The notes beneath the pieces are model-generated. The model worked only from the letters and a program-made list of their open reading frames with translations. It was not told the DNA's origin and made no database searches. Shown here piece after piece: positions 50,677 through 60,555 of a stretch of 64,000 bases of DNA. The position numbers were made by a program, and so were the translations under genes. The stretch lies in NCBI RefSeq assembly GCF_035510375.1, contig NZ_DATKHG010000035.1, one strand, 5' to 3'. The DNA comes from Paenibacillus_I sp035510375 (lineage in GTDB: Bacteria > Bacillota > Bacilli > Paenibacillales > Paenibacillaceae). Each line of letters opens with the position of its first letter. The first letter of the stretch is position 1.

Positions 50677-52434
50677 TTATTCTCCTTTCTTCTTGTCGCT
50701 CGAATAGTCGCGTTTGCGCGGCTTGATCAGCGAGACGTCGATATCTTCGTAGCTGATCTTCGGGCCCTCCGGCGTCCAGGCCGCCTTCGTCGTTTTCATG
50801 AATTCGTCGTCGTTCCGGTCAGGAAATTCCGGCTTATAGTGCGCGCCGCGGCTTTCGTTGCGCAGCAAGCCGCCAAGCGTCATCGCCTCGGCCAGCTCCA
50901 GCATGTTCCACAGCTGGCGGGTAAAGGCGACGCCGGCATTGTTCCAGCGCGCCGTATCGTTGATGTTGATCTTCGCATAACGCTGCTTCAGTTCCTTGAT
51001 CTTGTCGATCGTCTCCTGCAGCTTGTTGTTGTAGCGGACGACCGTCATATTGTTCGTCATCCACTCGCCGAGCTCCTTGTGCAGCACATACGCGTTCTCG
51101 GAGCCGTTCATCGCGAGGATCGACTCGTATTTCGCGGTGTGGCGCTGCTTCTCGCGATCGAATACGGACGACGACACATCTTCGGCCGACTTCTTCAGCC
51201 CTTTGATGTATTCGACCGCTTTCGGCCCGGCCATCATGCCGCCGTAGATCGCCGATACGAGCGAGTTCGCGCCGAGGCGGTTCGCGCCGTGATATTGATA
51301 TTCGCACTCGCCGGCCGCAAACAGGCCGGGAATGTTCGTCATCTGGTTGTAATCGACCCACATGCCGCCCATCGAATAGTGAACGGCCGGGAAAATTTTC
51401 ATCGGAATCTTCCGCGGGTCGTCGCCCATGAACTTCTCGTAAATCTCGATAATGCCGCCGAGCTTCACGTCCAGCTCCTTCGGATCCTTGTGCGACAGGT
51501 CGAGGTAAACCATGTTCTCGCCGTTGATGCCGAGCTTCATATCGACGCACACCGCGAAAATTTCACGGGTCGCGATATCGCGCGGCACCAGGTTGCCGTA
51601 CGCCGGGTATTTCTCCTCAAGGAAGTACCACGGCTTGCCGTCCTTGTACGTCCACACCCGGCCGCCTTCGCCGCGCGCGGATTCGGACATCAGGCGCAGC
51701 TTGTCGTCGCCCGGAATCGCCGTCGGGTGGATCTGGATGAATTCGCCGTTCGCGTAATGGACACCTTGCTGATACACGGCGCTCGCCGCGGTGCCCGTAT
51801 TGATGACGGAGTTCGTCGTTTTGCCGAAAATGATGCCCGGGCCGCCCGTTGCCAGTATAACCGCGTCCGCCGCAAACGAATGAATCTCCATCGAGCGCAG
51901 GTCCTGCGCCGACACGCCGCGGCATACGCCGTCGTCGTCGAGCACGGCGCCGAGAAATTCCCAATGCTCGTACTTCGTGACAAGGCCCGCCGTCTCCCAA
52001 CGGCGTACTTGCTCATCCAGGGCATACAGCAGCTGCTGGCCGGTCGTCGCGCCCGCGAAAGCCGTACGGTGATGCTTCGTTCCGCCGAACCGGCGGAAAT
52101 CGAGCAGTCCTTCCGGCGTCCGGTTGAACATGACGCCCATCCGGTCCATCAGGTGGATGATGCCCGGCGCCGCTTCGCACATCGCCTTGACCGGCGGCTG
52201 GTTGGCAAGGAAGTCCCCGCCGTAGATCGTATCGTCGAAGTGCTCCCAGGGGGAGTCGCCCTCACCCTTCGTGTTGACCGCGCCGTTGATGCCGCCCTGC
52301 GCGCATACCGAGTGGGACCGCTTGACCGGCACGACGGAGAACAAATCGACGTGCATGCCCGATTCCGCGGCTTTGATGGTCGCCATCAGGCCGGCAAGGC
52401 CGCCGCCCACGACGATGATTTTATTTTTAGCCAT
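50677..52434 (-). CDS. sdhA: Succinate dehydrogenase flavoprotein subunit
   Basis: A 585-residue subunit that oxidises succinate to fumarate. VVGGGLAGLMATIKAAESG binds FAD; the covalent FAD His is in HSVCAQGGINGA; ARGEGGRVWTYKDG-type SARGEGGRVWT and YSMGGMWVDYNQM carry active-site residues. AAGGAG upstream. Same order (CAB) as in Bacillus. Confidence 0.97.
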   Translation of the reverse strand: MAKNKIIVVGGGLAGLMATIKAAESGMHVDLFSVVPVKRSHSVCAQGGINGAVNTKGEGDSPWEHFDDTIYGGDFLANQPPVKAMCEAAPGIIHLMDRMGVMFNRTPEGLLDFRRFGGTKHHRTAFAGATTGQQLLYALDEQVRRWETAGLVTKYEHWEFLGAVLDDDGVCRGVSAQDLRSMEIHSFAADAVILATGGPGIIFGKTTNSVINTGTAASAVYQQGVHYANGEFIQIHPTAIPGDDKLRLMSESARGEGGRVWTYKDGKPWYFLEEKYPAYGNLVPRDIATREIFAVCVDMKLGINGENMVYLDLSHKDPKELDVKLGGIIEIYEKFMGDDPRKIPMKIFPAVHYSMGGMWVDYNQMTNIPGLFAAGECEYQYHGANRLGANSLVSAIYGGMMAGPKAVEYIKGLKKSAEDVSSSVFDREKQRHTAKYESILAMNGSENAYVLHKELGEWMTNNMTVVRYNNKLQETIDKIKELKQRYAKININDTARWNNAGVAFTRQLWNMLELAEAMTLGGLLRNESRGAHYKPEFPDRNDDEFMKTTKAAWTPEGPKISYEDIDVSLIKPRKRDYSSDKKKGE

Positions 52435-52458
52435 TTCGCTTCGCTCCTTGTTCGCAGA

Positions 52459-53139
52459 CTATCCGATATTGGCGAGCGTCCGCAGCGTCTCGGCCGCAGC
52501 GCCCGCTTCTTTAAATTCATCGCCCCGGAATGCCATCAGCGACGCCAGGAACATGCCCGTTACAATGACGAACACAACCATCCAAAAGTAGGACGAAATT
52601 CGTTGCGCCCGCGGGCCGACCGTGATGCCCCAGCTGACGAGGAACGCCCACATGCCGTTGGCGAAGTGGAACACCGAGGCGACGACGCCGATCATGTAGA
52701 GAAGGAAGAAAAAGTTGTTGCTGACGATCGCGTTCATCGTCGCTCCGAGATCCCCATACTCAATATTGCCGAGAAACACCTGAATACGAGTCTGATAAAC
52801 GTGCCACGCAACGAAAATGAACGTGATGACGCCCGAGATCCGCTGCAGCGCGAACGCCCAGTTGCGGCCGTATTTGAATTGGCCCGTGTTGATATCCGAT
52901 TGATAGGCGATATACAAGCCATACACACCGTGAAACAACAGCGGCAGCCAGATGCCGACAATCTCAAGCACGATCAGGATCGGCAAGCCGTTAATGAACG
53001 AGACGGCTGCCTTGAAGCCTTGCGCCCCTCCCTCAACCGCCGAGAAGTTCGTCAGCATATGGCTGATAATGAACATGCTAAGCGGTATCACCCCAAGCAG
53101 CGAGTGAATTTTGCGCGAGTAATACGAATTTCCTTTCAT
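52459..53139 (-). CDS. sdhC: Succinate dehydrogenase cytochrome b558 subunit
   Basis: A 226-residue membrane anchor with five transmembrane helices binding two haems. His residues are visible in SRKIHSLLG, IISHMLTNF, LFHGVYGLY, FVAWHVYQT and VFHFANGMWAF. It passes electrons to menaquinone. AAAGGAG lies 12 bases before the ATG. First gene of sdhCAB. Confidence 0.95.
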   Translation of the reverse strand: MKGNSYYSRKIHSLLGVIPLSMFIISHMLTNFSAVEGGAQGFKAAVSFINGLPILIVLEIVGIWLPLLFHGVYGLYIAYQSDINTGQFKYGRNWAFALQRISGVITFIFVAWHVYQTRIQVFLGNIEYGDLGATMNAIVSNNFFFLLYMIGVVASVFHFANGMWAFLVSWGITVGPRAQRISSYFWMVVFVIVTGMFLASLMAFRGDEFKEAGAAAETLRTLANIG

Positions 53140-53191
53140 GACGTAAGCGTTCTCCTTTCCGACTGGACAAGCGTTGTGTGAGCCACCTTAC

Positions 53192-53220
53192 ATTGTACCC
53201 CCGCACCCGGGGAGCGTCAA
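53192..53220 (-). promoter_or_regulatory. Promoter of sdhCAB
   Basis: TTGACG and TACAAT with a 17-bp spacer on the reverse strand, about 55 bases before sdhC. Confidence 0.7.
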
Positions 53221-53333
53221 TGCAAGGTTCGACACAGAAATGCCACAGTTCCCATGCTACTCCTTTTTCGCTTATAATGGAACTGCTTATTTATTATAAT
53301 GACTTATAACTTTTATGCATATAGGAGGCCGTT

Positions 53334-54236
53334 ATGCTGGAGGAGCTTCACATTTTCGCCACCGTCGTCGAACAGTCCAGCCTCAACAAGGCGTCGTCGC
53401 TGTTAAATTTGTCACAACCCGCGCTGTCGCGCAAAATCGCAAAGCTTGAGGAGGAGCTCGGCGCCATGCTGTTCAGAAGGGTCGGCAAACGGCTCGAGCT
53501 GACGCGGATCGGGCAATTGACCTACGATTATGCGCTTGAGGCTCGCCGGCGGCATTTCCGCTTTCTGCAGACGATCAGCGGGGAAGGGGCTCCGGGACGC
53601 ACTTCGATTCTCATCGGCGCGAGCCTCACGACCCTTCAGACGACGCTGCCCGACCTGATTCAGATGATGACCGAGTCGCATCCCGAGGTGGACATTAAAG
53701 CCGTCACCGGCAAAACGCATGAAATCGTCTCGCTCGTCCGCGACAAGAAAGCCGACATCGGCATCGTCGCCTCCCGCATCGACGATCCGGCGCTCTATTG
53801 CGTGCCGCTGTTCGACGATCATCTGGAGCTTGTCCTGCCCAAAGGGCATTATGTAACGGATGCGGGGGCCGGCTCGATGAGCATCTCCGACCTGAACGGC
53901 CTTCCGATGATCCTGTTCGCCAAAGGCACCTGGTACCGGATTCTGACGGATGAGCTGTTCGCCAAATATGAGCTGAAGCCGGACGTGCGAATGGAAATCG
54001 ATTCGTTCGAGGCGATCCTTCGACTCATGCATACGTGCCGGGCGGGCACGCTGCTGCCGAAATCGTACATGCGCGAGCGGCTGCTGGAAGACAACGACCT
54101 GACCGTCGTGCCGGTCAGGGAACTGGAGGAGACGAAACGGACCACGTCGCTCATCCATCCGGAGCCCGACGGGATGAACCCTTCCGTCAAATTATGGGTC
54201 GAAGCGATCGCGGCGTTCTTCGCGCGCGGCAATTAG
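53334..54236 (+). CDS. LysR-family transcriptional regulator divergent from sdhCAB
   Basis: A 300-residue regulator: HTH in LEELHIFATVVEQSSLNKAS and LSQPALSRKIAKLEEELG, effector domain from about residue 90. ATAGGAGG upstream. TTATAATGACTTATAA (around 53299) is an inverted repeat in the shared promoter region. Its position suggests control of sdhCAB or of itself, as CcpC-type regulators do for TCA-cycle genes; this is inference. Confidence 0.88.
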   Translation: MLEELHIFATVVEQSSLNKASSLLNLSQPALSRKIAKLEEELGAMLFRRVGKRLELTRIGQLTYDYALEARRRHFRFLQTISGEGAPGRTSILIGASLTTLQTTLPDLIQMMTESHPEVDIKAVTGKTHEIVSLVRDKKADIGIVASRIDDPALYCVPLFDDHLELVLPKGHYVTDAGAGSMSISDLNGLPMILFAKGTWYRILTDELFAKYELKPDVRMEIDSFEAILRLMHTCRAGTLLPKSYMRERLLEDNDLTVVPVRELEETKRTTSLIHPEPDGMNPSVKLWVEAIAAFFARGN

Positions 54237-54247
54237 CCGGGGCGATG

Positions 54248-54919
54248 CTACCGCGATTTCGCGGCGACGGAGCCCTCGAAGGCATCGATCTGATGATTCG
54301 TGCCGATGACGACCATGACATCCTTCTCCTGCAGCGTATCCGCCGCCGTGGGCGCGATGATGACGCCGTTCTTTTTGTTGATGGCGACGATGCTGCAGCC
54401 GAATTTGGCGCGCGGATTCAGCTCCTTCAAAGACATGCCGTCCAGGCATCGCGGCACGGCAAGCTCGGCGATCGTGTAATCCTTCGACAGCTCGATATAA
54501 TCGAGCAGATTCGGCGACACGAGCTGATGCGCGACGCGAACCCCCATATCTCGTTCCGGATAAATGACGCGGTCGACGCCGATTTTCTCCAGCACGCGGC
54601 CGTGCAGCTCGCTCATCGCTTTGGCCACCACCTGCTTCACGCCGAGGTCCTTCAACAGAATGGCGGTCAATATGCTGGCTTGAATGTCGTCGCCGATCGC
54701 CACGACGCCGCAGTCGAAGTTGCGGACGCCGAGCGAACGCAGCGCTTCTTCATCTGTGGAGTCCGCCGCTACGGTATGCGTCAGCACTTGGCTCATTTCA
54801 TTGACGATTTCTTCATCCATATCGATGCCGAGCACTTCATAGCCGAGCTCGACCAATTCCTTGCCCAAGCTGGAGCCGAAGCGGCCCATGCCGATGATGA
54901 CGAATTGGTTCTTTTTCAC
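54248..54919 (-). CDS. ktrA: Potassium uptake regulatory subunit KtrA/KtrC
   Basis: A 223-residue cytoplasmic RCK protein: N-terminal Rossmann domain (FVIIGMGRFGSSLGKELVEL) that binds ATP/ADP and C-terminal RCK_C domain (YTIAELAVPRCLDGMSLKEL), which in the family binds c-di-AMP. GTG start with GGAG upstream. It is 17 bases downstream of ktrB. Confidence 0.94.
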   Translation of the reverse strand: MKKNQFVIIGMGRFGSSLGKELVELGYEVLGIDMDEEIVNEMSQVLTHTVAADSTDEEALRSLGVRNFDCGVVAIGDDIQASILTAILLKDLGVKQVVAKAMSELHGRVLEKIGVDRVIYPERDMGVRVAHQLVSPNLLDYIELSKDYTIAELAVPRCLDGMSLKELNPRAKFGCSIVAINKKNGVIIAPTAADTLQEKDVMVVIGTNHQIDAFEGSVAAKSR

Positions 54920-54936
54920 GTTGTCCGATCTCCATT

Positions 54937-56274
54937 CTATCCGATGATCATTTTGCCTTCCGGATGGCGGTACAGCTCTTTTTCCGAACGCGGTCCGAGC
55001 GCATAAGCGAGCGTCAGCGGACCGACCCGGCCGATAAACATGGTGAGGGCGATAACGGTCTTCCCGAAGTCGGTCAACTGCCGCGTCAGCCCGGTATCCA
55101 GTCCGGCCGTGGAGAAGGCGGACACCGTCTCGAACAGCAGCCGGATGAACTGGCGGTCCTCAATCGCCGACAGCACCATGGTGACGGCGATGACCAGCGC
55201 GAGCGACAGCATCGTAATCGTCAACGCTTTGTAGATGCGTTCCCGGGCGAGGCGATGCTTGAACAGCACGATATCTTCCTTGCCGCGGATCATCGCGATG
55301 ACCGCGCCGATCAGCACCGTAAACGTCGTCGTCTTGATCCCCCCGCCCGCGGATCCCGGCGATGCGCCGATAAACATGAGCATGACGATGAAAAATTGCG
55401 TCGCCTGCCGCAGGTCTGCGACGATGACCGTATTGGAGCCGGCCGATCTCGCCGATACGGATTGAAATAAGGATGCCCAGATTTTGCCGTCCCAACCGAG
55501 CGGCTGCAGCGTGTTTATATACTCGAAGATGAATATGACCGCGGTCCCGATCGCGATAAGGGCGGCCGACATCGACAGCACGACTTTGGAATGCAGCGTA
55601 AGCCGCCTTTTTTTTCGGTAATCCACCAGGTCCGACAAGACGACGAAACCCAGCCCTCCAAGTATGATTAACCCGATTGAAACAACGTTTACAATCGGAT
55701 CGTCGACATAGCGGGTAAAACTGCGGAAATCGCCCAAAATATCGAAGCCGGCGTTATTGAACAGCGACACGGAGTGGAACAACCCGTAGTACGCGGCTTG
55801 CCCCAAAGGCATGTCGACCGCGAAGCGGACCGTAAACAGCACCAGGCCGGCCGCTTCGATCGCCAGCGAATAGAAGACGACCCGCCGGATCAGCCGGACG
55901 ATGCCTTCCATGCTGCTCTGATTCATCGCTTCCTGCAGAATGAGCCGTTCCCTGAGCGAAATCTTGCGTCGCAGCACAAGGGCGAACAGCGTGGCCATCG
56001 TCATGAAGCCGATCCCGCCAATCTGTATAAGAAGCATAAGGATGATCTGGCCAGGCATACTGTAGAAGGTGCCCGTGTCCTCGAGGACCAAGCCTGTCAC
56101 GGTAGTGGCCGACGTCGCCTCAAACACCCCGTGCAAATACCGCTGGCCCTGGCCGTCGGCCGTGGCGAATGGCATCGACAGCAGCAGGCCGCCCAGCAGG
56201 ATGATCAGTGCGAACCCGGTAACCAGAATTCTCGGCGGCGACCAGTTCGATATTGAAAACAAACGTTTAAGCAC
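54937..56274 (-). CDS. ktrB: Potassium transporter membrane subunit KtrB/KtrD
   Basis: A 445-residue Na+-dependent K+ channel-like transporter with four M1-P-M2 repeats. Selectivity-loop glycines are visible in TSATTVTGL, SLFNNAGFDIL, SARSAGSNT and SAFSTAGLDTG. Gly-rich GASPGSAGGGIKTTT is the intramembrane gate loop. The start is placed at GTG 56274, six bases after GGGGTG; ATG 56280 overlaps that site. It is preceded by a c-di-AMP riboswitch. Confidence 0.94.
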   Translation of the reverse strand: MLKRLFSISNWSPPRILVTGFALIILLGGLLLSMPFATADGQGQRYLHGVFEATSATTVTGLVLEDTGTFYSMPGQIILMLLIQIGGIGFMTMATLFALVLRRKISLRERLILQEAMNQSSMEGIVRLIRRVVFYSLAIEAAGLVLFTVRFAVDMPLGQAAYYGLFHSVSLFNNAGFDILGDFRSFTRYVDDPIVNVVSIGLIILGGLGFVVLSDLVDYRKKRRLTLHSKVVLSMSAALIAIGTAVIFIFEYINTLQPLGWDGKIWASLFQSVSARSAGSNTVIVADLRQATQFFIVMLMFIGASPGSAGGGIKTTTFTVLIGAVIAMIRGKEDIVLFKHRLARERIYKALTITMLSLALVIAVTMVLSAIEDRQFIRLLFETVSAFSTAGLDTGLTRQLTDFGKTVIALTMFIGRVGPLTLAYALGPRSEKELYRHPEGKMIIG

Positions 56275-56305
56275 AACCATCACCCCGGGCCGTAATCGGA
56301 AATGA

Positions 56306-56550
56306 AGCATAAAAAAAGCACTGGAAACCCAATGCCGTGTGCGTATGAGTCCTGTCCCGACAAGCCTACGAGGTTAGCTGACGGATTCGGGCGCGAACAG
56401 GCCGCCCTATCCCGGCAAACGGTACGACCGTCCGCCCGGAATTCACCCCATGCCGCTTGCAGCCCGCTGTTGCGTCGGTATGCGGCGGCATTATGGTTCC
56501 CCCGTTTTCAACAAGAAATTCGGCTTCTATGCGATTGTAGGTTAAATAAG
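56306..56550 (-). ncRNA. c-di-AMP (ydaO/yuaA) riboswitch of ktrBA
   Basis: On the reverse strand the leader shows the conserved ydaO parts: AACGGGGGAACC, GGGGTGAATTCC, CCGAATCCGTCAGCTAACCT and CGTAGGC. A terminator hairpin GCATTGG / CCAGTGC with seven Ts follows (56307-56333). High c-di-AMP should lower K+ uptake gene expression. Confidence 0.92.
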
Positions 56551-56563
56551 ACCGACGCCTATG

Positions 56564-56592
56564 ATTATAGTCCGATCGCAAGCCGTTTACAA
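56564..56592 (-). promoter_or_regulatory. Promoter of the ktrBA leader
   Basis: TTGTAA and TATAAT with a 17-bp spacer on the reverse strand, directly upstream of the riboswitch. The remaining bases to the next gene (56593-56793) show nothing else. Confidence 0.7.
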
Positions 56593-56793
56593 AAGGATAA
56601 ATCACTTAAAGACGGGCAAACTCGATCATAATCCGCTTGTTTTCCGATATAAAGTCCGGTTTGCTTCGATTATCGGTTCATTATCTCGGCTCGTTTCGGG
56701 AATCCGGGCCTTGCGTTGGTGTTTCTCACGCAAAATATGATAAGGTACATGTAGACGTGAGACCGATCGGAAAATGTGAGAAGAGGTGTTGCC

Positions 56794-58494
56794 ATGCAAC
56801 AAGCGAACATCGAACCCCGCTGGCATGTGGTATACGGTTTGGGGACCGTCTGCCTCGCCGTCTTTCTGCTGTTTCAAGTGATCCCCTCCACGGCAAGCTC
56901 GTTCTTCAGCTCCGAGAGTCCGGACGTGATCGGGGAAACCGCGGCCGAGCAAAAAGCGTCCTCCTTCGTGCGGACGAACTTCGGCGGAACGGTGTTGTCC
57001 GCGGCGGCGGTTCACCAATCGTCCAAGCTGCTTACCGGTTATTTAGCGAAGGAAAAGCTGACCGACGCCTACGATGAACGGTACGGCGGAGACTATCCGC
57101 TCGATACGTATCAGGTGGAAGTACGCAGCACAACAGGGCAAGAAGACCGGATAACGAGAATACATTTCGTGAACGTACATATGGAAACCGGCGCCATCGT
57201 GGCATGGAATGAAGTAAGTGGCGGCCCCGAAGCCGATCGGGCGCCGCTGCCCTACGATGCGGCGGTATTGGCCGCCAAAGCGTTCGCGGAGCAGCGCGGA
57301 TTCCGCGGGCGGGAGCTCCAGGTTCGCGGCCCGGCTGACGGCGGTTTCGAACGCGACCAAGCGGTCGTGATCGACGTCCCCGGGGCAAAGGCGGGAGACG
57401 CCCGGCTCGAGCTTCGCATTCTGGCGGCGAAGTCGCCCGATGATTCGGTAACGATCGTCGACTACAAGCCGGCTTTCCAGGTTCCCGACACTTACACTGC
57501 TTATGTGGAGCGCCAGGATCGCATCGCGTCGCTCATGACATTTGCCGGATCGCTGGGCGGGTCGCTTGTCCTGTTTGTGCTCGCCATCGTTTACGCCGCC
57601 CTTGCGCGCAGGCATACCTCCTTCCTGCGCGGATTGGTGCTCACCGCTTTGTTCCTCTTGTTCTACACGGTGAACAATCTCAACATGTACGACGGCATCC
57701 GCGCGGGTTTCGGGGAAGAGGCAAACGCCAAAACGATGACCGACGTCGGAATCGCCGTCCAAATCGTATTCACCCTCGGCATCGCGGTGTCCGTGTATTT
57801 CTCGCTCGTCGGCGGCGACGGCCTGTGGCGCCGGATGGGACGCAATCTGTGGGTTCGCCGCGGCGAACCCGGGTTCGGCGACCATGTATGGAAGGCGATG
57901 AAGCTCGGATACTGGGCCGCCTTCATCTTCCTCGGGCTGCAGACGCTCATTTTTATCGTGTTGGAGAAAGGCATGGGCGTATGGGCGACCAGCGACGTCA
58001 CGCAATCTCCGCTTAATTTCGGAATTCCATGGCTGATCCCGCTGATGGCGTGGGCCGCCGCCATTTCGGAGGAGGCGGTGTACCGGATGTTCGGCATCGC
58101 CGTGTTCACAAAGTGGTTCCGCAGCACGGCGGCGGCCGCGATCATACCAACGGTTGTCTGGGCGCTTGGCCACGTGGCATACCCGATCTATCCGTGGACC
58201 ACCCGGCTTATCGAGCTTACGATACTCGGCTTGCTTTTCTGTTACCTGTTCGTGAAGTTCGGTTTCGCGGCGGCCGTTTTCGCCCACGCGGTCATCAACA
58301 GCATCCTGTTCTCCATGCCGCTTATCTTTATGGGTACGCCGGTCAATGTAACGGCAGGCCTTGTCTACATCGTGCTGCCGGTCGCCGTCGCCTGGATTAT
58401 CCGCTGGTACGACCGCAAGTTCACGCCAAGAAATAAAAAGGGCCGCGCTCCGCACGGCGATGCGGTCACGGCTCCTCCCGAAGCGTTTCAATAA
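56794..58494 (+). CDS. CPBP-family intramembrane metalloprotease with large extracellular domain
   Basis: A 566-residue membrane protein. One helix near the N-terminus (about 16-32) is followed by ~220 residues outside the membrane, then about eight helices. The C-terminal CPBP (Abi/CAAX) domain has all three motifs: EEAVYR (near residue 426), WALGHVAYP and FAHAVINS. These glutamates and histidines form the metal-dependent active site in the family. The start is set by AAGAGGTG; a GTG six codons upstream is less likely. Its 3' end overlaps uvrC tail to tail by 29 bases. Substrate unknown. Confidence 0.85.
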   Translation: MQQANIEPRWHVVYGLGTVCLAVFLLFQVIPSTASSFFSSESPDVIGETAAEQKASSFVRTNFGGTVLSAAAVHQSSKLLTGYLAKEKLTDAYDERYGGDYPLDTYQVEVRSTTGQEDRITRIHFVNVHMETGAIVAWNEVSGGPEADRAPLPYDAAVLAAKAFAEQRGFRGRELQVRGPADGGFERDQAVVIDVPGAKAGDARLELRILAAKSPDDSVTIVDYKPAFQVPDTYTAYVERQDRIASLMTFAGSLGGSLVLFVLAIVYAALARRHTSFLRGLVLTALFLLFYTVNNLNMYDGIRAGFGEEANAKTMTDVGIAVQIVFTLGIAVSVYFSLVGGDGLWRRMGRNLWVRRGEPGFGDHVWKAMKLGYWAAFIFLGLQTLIFIVLEKGMGVWATSDVTQSPLNFGIPWLIPLMAWAAAISEEAVYRMFGIAVFTKWFRSTAAAAIIPTVVWALGHVAYPIYPWTTRLIELTILGLLFCYLFVKFGFAAAVFAHAVINSILFSMPLIFMGTPVNVTAGLVYIVLPVAVAWIIRWYDRKFTPRNKKGRAPHGDAVTAPPEAFQ

Positions 58495-60307
58495 TGTGCG
58501 CGGCGAGCTTGTCGCCGATCGAGAGAGGCCTGAAGTCTTCGACCGAGGCCTCTTTCATTTTTTTGAGCGACCCGAAATGCTTCAGCAGCATCTTGCGCCG
58601 CTTTTCCCCGATGCCGGGAATGGCGTCCAGCTTGGAGGCGACCATCGATTTCGCCCGAATGTCGCGGTGGAACGTGATCGCGAACCGGTGAACCTCGTCC
58701 TGGATCCGCTGCAGCAGGTAAAATTCCTGGCTGTCCCGCGGCAGCGGCACGATCGCCGGCGGATCGCCGGTCATCAGCTGCGCCGTTTTATGCTTCGCAT
58801 CCTTCACAAGTCCGCATACCGGGATGAACAGCCCGAGCTCGTTCTCCAGCACGTCGACGGCGGCGCCGATCTGTCCCCGGCCTCCGTCGACCACGATCAG
58901 ATCAGGCGGCTGCAAGCCCTCCTTCAGCACGCGCTCATACCGGCGGCGGATCACCTCGCGCATCGTCTCGTAATCGTCCGGCCCCCGGACGGTCTTCACC
59001 TTGTATTTGCGGTACTCCTTCTTGTCCGGCTTGCCGTCCGTAAACACGACCATCGCCGATACCGGATCGGTGCCCTGGATGTTGGAGTTGTCGAACGCCT
59101 CGATCCGGCGTACCGACGCCAGGCCGAGATGGGCGGCAAGCCCGTCCGACGCCTTCACGCTCCGCTCCTCGTCGCGCTCGATCAGCTTGAACTTCTCGTC
59201 GAGCGTCACCTTCGCATTGTTCATCGCCATCCGGACGACGTCCTTCTTTTTGCCGCGCTGCGGCGCCAGCACCTTGACCTTGAGCCATTTCTGCAAAGCG
59301 GCGCGGGCATCCTCGACCTCGCCATCGGCCGCAGCCTCATCGGAACCCTTCTGCTGCAAGGAGCCGTCCTGCATGGACGGAAGGAAAATCTCCTTCGGCA
59401 GCGCCGGATTGTCGCTGTAATACTGCGTCACGAACGACATGAAATCGCCATACGGCTCGCCGTAGTAGGGGAACGTCGTCGCATGCCGTTCGATCAGCTT
59501 GCCCTGGCGCATGTACAGAATTTGCACGCACATCCACCCTTTGTCGACGGCAAAGCCGAAAATGTCGCGGTCAAGCGAATCGGCCAGCGTAATCTTCTGC
59601 TTCTCCATGACCGCATTGATGTTCAGGATCTGGTCGCGGTATTCCTTCGCGCGCTCGAATTCAAGCGCTTCGGCCGCCGCCTCCATTTTGCTCTGCAGCC
59701 GGGCTTTCACCTCGTCGTGCCCGCCGTTCAGGAACCGGCTGATCTCCTGCACCATATCCTCGTACACCGTTTTGTCGACCTTGAATTCGCACGGCGCTAC
59801 GCATTGGCCGAGATGATAGTACAGGCACACCTTGTCGGGAAGCGTCTTGCATTTGCGCAGCGGGTACAGCCGGTCCAGCAGCTTTTTGGTCTCCTGCGCG
59901 GCATAGGCGTTCGGATAAGGGCCGAAATATTTGCCTTTGTCCTTGACGACGCGGCGCGTAACCTCCAGCTTCGGATGCGCCTCGCCGGTAATTTTGATAT
60001 AGGGAAACGATTTGTCGTCCTTAAGCAGGACGTTGTATCGCGGATGATATTGCTTGATCAGATTGCACTCGAGAATGAGAGCCTCCATGTTGCTGGAGGT
60101 CACGATGTATTCGAAATCGCGGATCTCCGACACCAGCCGCTGGGTCTTGGCGCTATGGCTGCCCGAAAAGTAGGAGCGGACGCGGTGTTTAAGCACCTTC
60201 GCCTTGCCTACGTAAATGACGGCGCCTTCCCCGTTCTTCATCAGATAACACCCGGGCTGGTCCGGAAGCAGCGCGAGCTTGTTGCGGATGTTGTCCGTGT
60301 GTTCCAT
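58466..60307 (-). CDS. uvrC: Excinuclease ABC subunit C
   Basis: A 613-residue nucleotide-excision-repair nuclease: GIY-YIG domain (LPDQPGCYLMKNGEGAVIYV), Cys-rich region (CLYYHLGQCVAPC), UVR motif (ALEFERAKEYRDQI), RNase H-like domain (AFDNSNIQGTDPVSAMVVF; DLIVVDGGRGQ) and C-terminal helix-hairpin-helix (LDAIPGIGEKRRKMLLKHFG). Start MEHTDN at 60307 is preceded by GGGAGGG. It makes both incisions around a lesion with UvrAB. Confidence 0.97.
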   Translation of the reverse strand: MEHTDNIRNKLALLPDQPGCYLMKNGEGAVIYVGKAKVLKHRVRSYFSGSHSAKTQRLVSEIRDFEYIVTSSNMEALILECNLIKQYHPRYNVLLKDDKSFPYIKITGEAHPKLEVTRRVVKDKGKYFGPYPNAYAAQETKKLLDRLYPLRKCKTLPDKVCLYYHLGQCVAPCEFKVDKTVYEDMVQEISRFLNGGHDEVKARLQSKMEAAAEALEFERAKEYRDQILNINAVMEKQKITLADSLDRDIFGFAVDKGWMCVQILYMRQGKLIERHATTFPYYGEPYGDFMSFVTQYYSDNPALPKEIFLPSMQDGSLQQKGSDEAAADGEVEDARAALQKWLKVKVLAPQRGKKKDVVRMAMNNAKVTLDEKFKLIERDEERSVKASDGLAAHLGLASVRRIEAFDNSNIQGTDPVSAMVVFTDGKPDKKEYRKYKVKTVRGPDDYETMREVIRRRYERVLKEGLQPPDLIVVDGGRGQIGAAVDVLENELGLFIPVCGLVKDAKHKTAQLMTGDPPAIVPLPRDSQEFYLLQRIQDEVHRFAITFHRDIRAKSMVASKLDAIPGIGEKRRKMLLKHFGSLKKMKEASVEDFRPLSIGDKLAAHIIETLREEP

Positions 60308-60555
60308 TGTCCGCTTCCCTCCCATCCTTTCTATTGTAGCACAGCACGGCGCTTTTTGAAGCGGGAACGCGGCTCCGGCCATGCGGCCCGGCGGCGCAAT
60401 CTCCTTATTTTTGTCACAAACCGCACGCTTTACAATTGTTCCCGCGGTTCGGTATAATGCTGAGGAGAGCGTGCATCGCATATGTGATTTCAAGACGCCT
60501 TCAGGCGCCGGCAGCGGCGGTGGAAAGGACCGTCTTTTCAAGGAGGACCTTGCCC

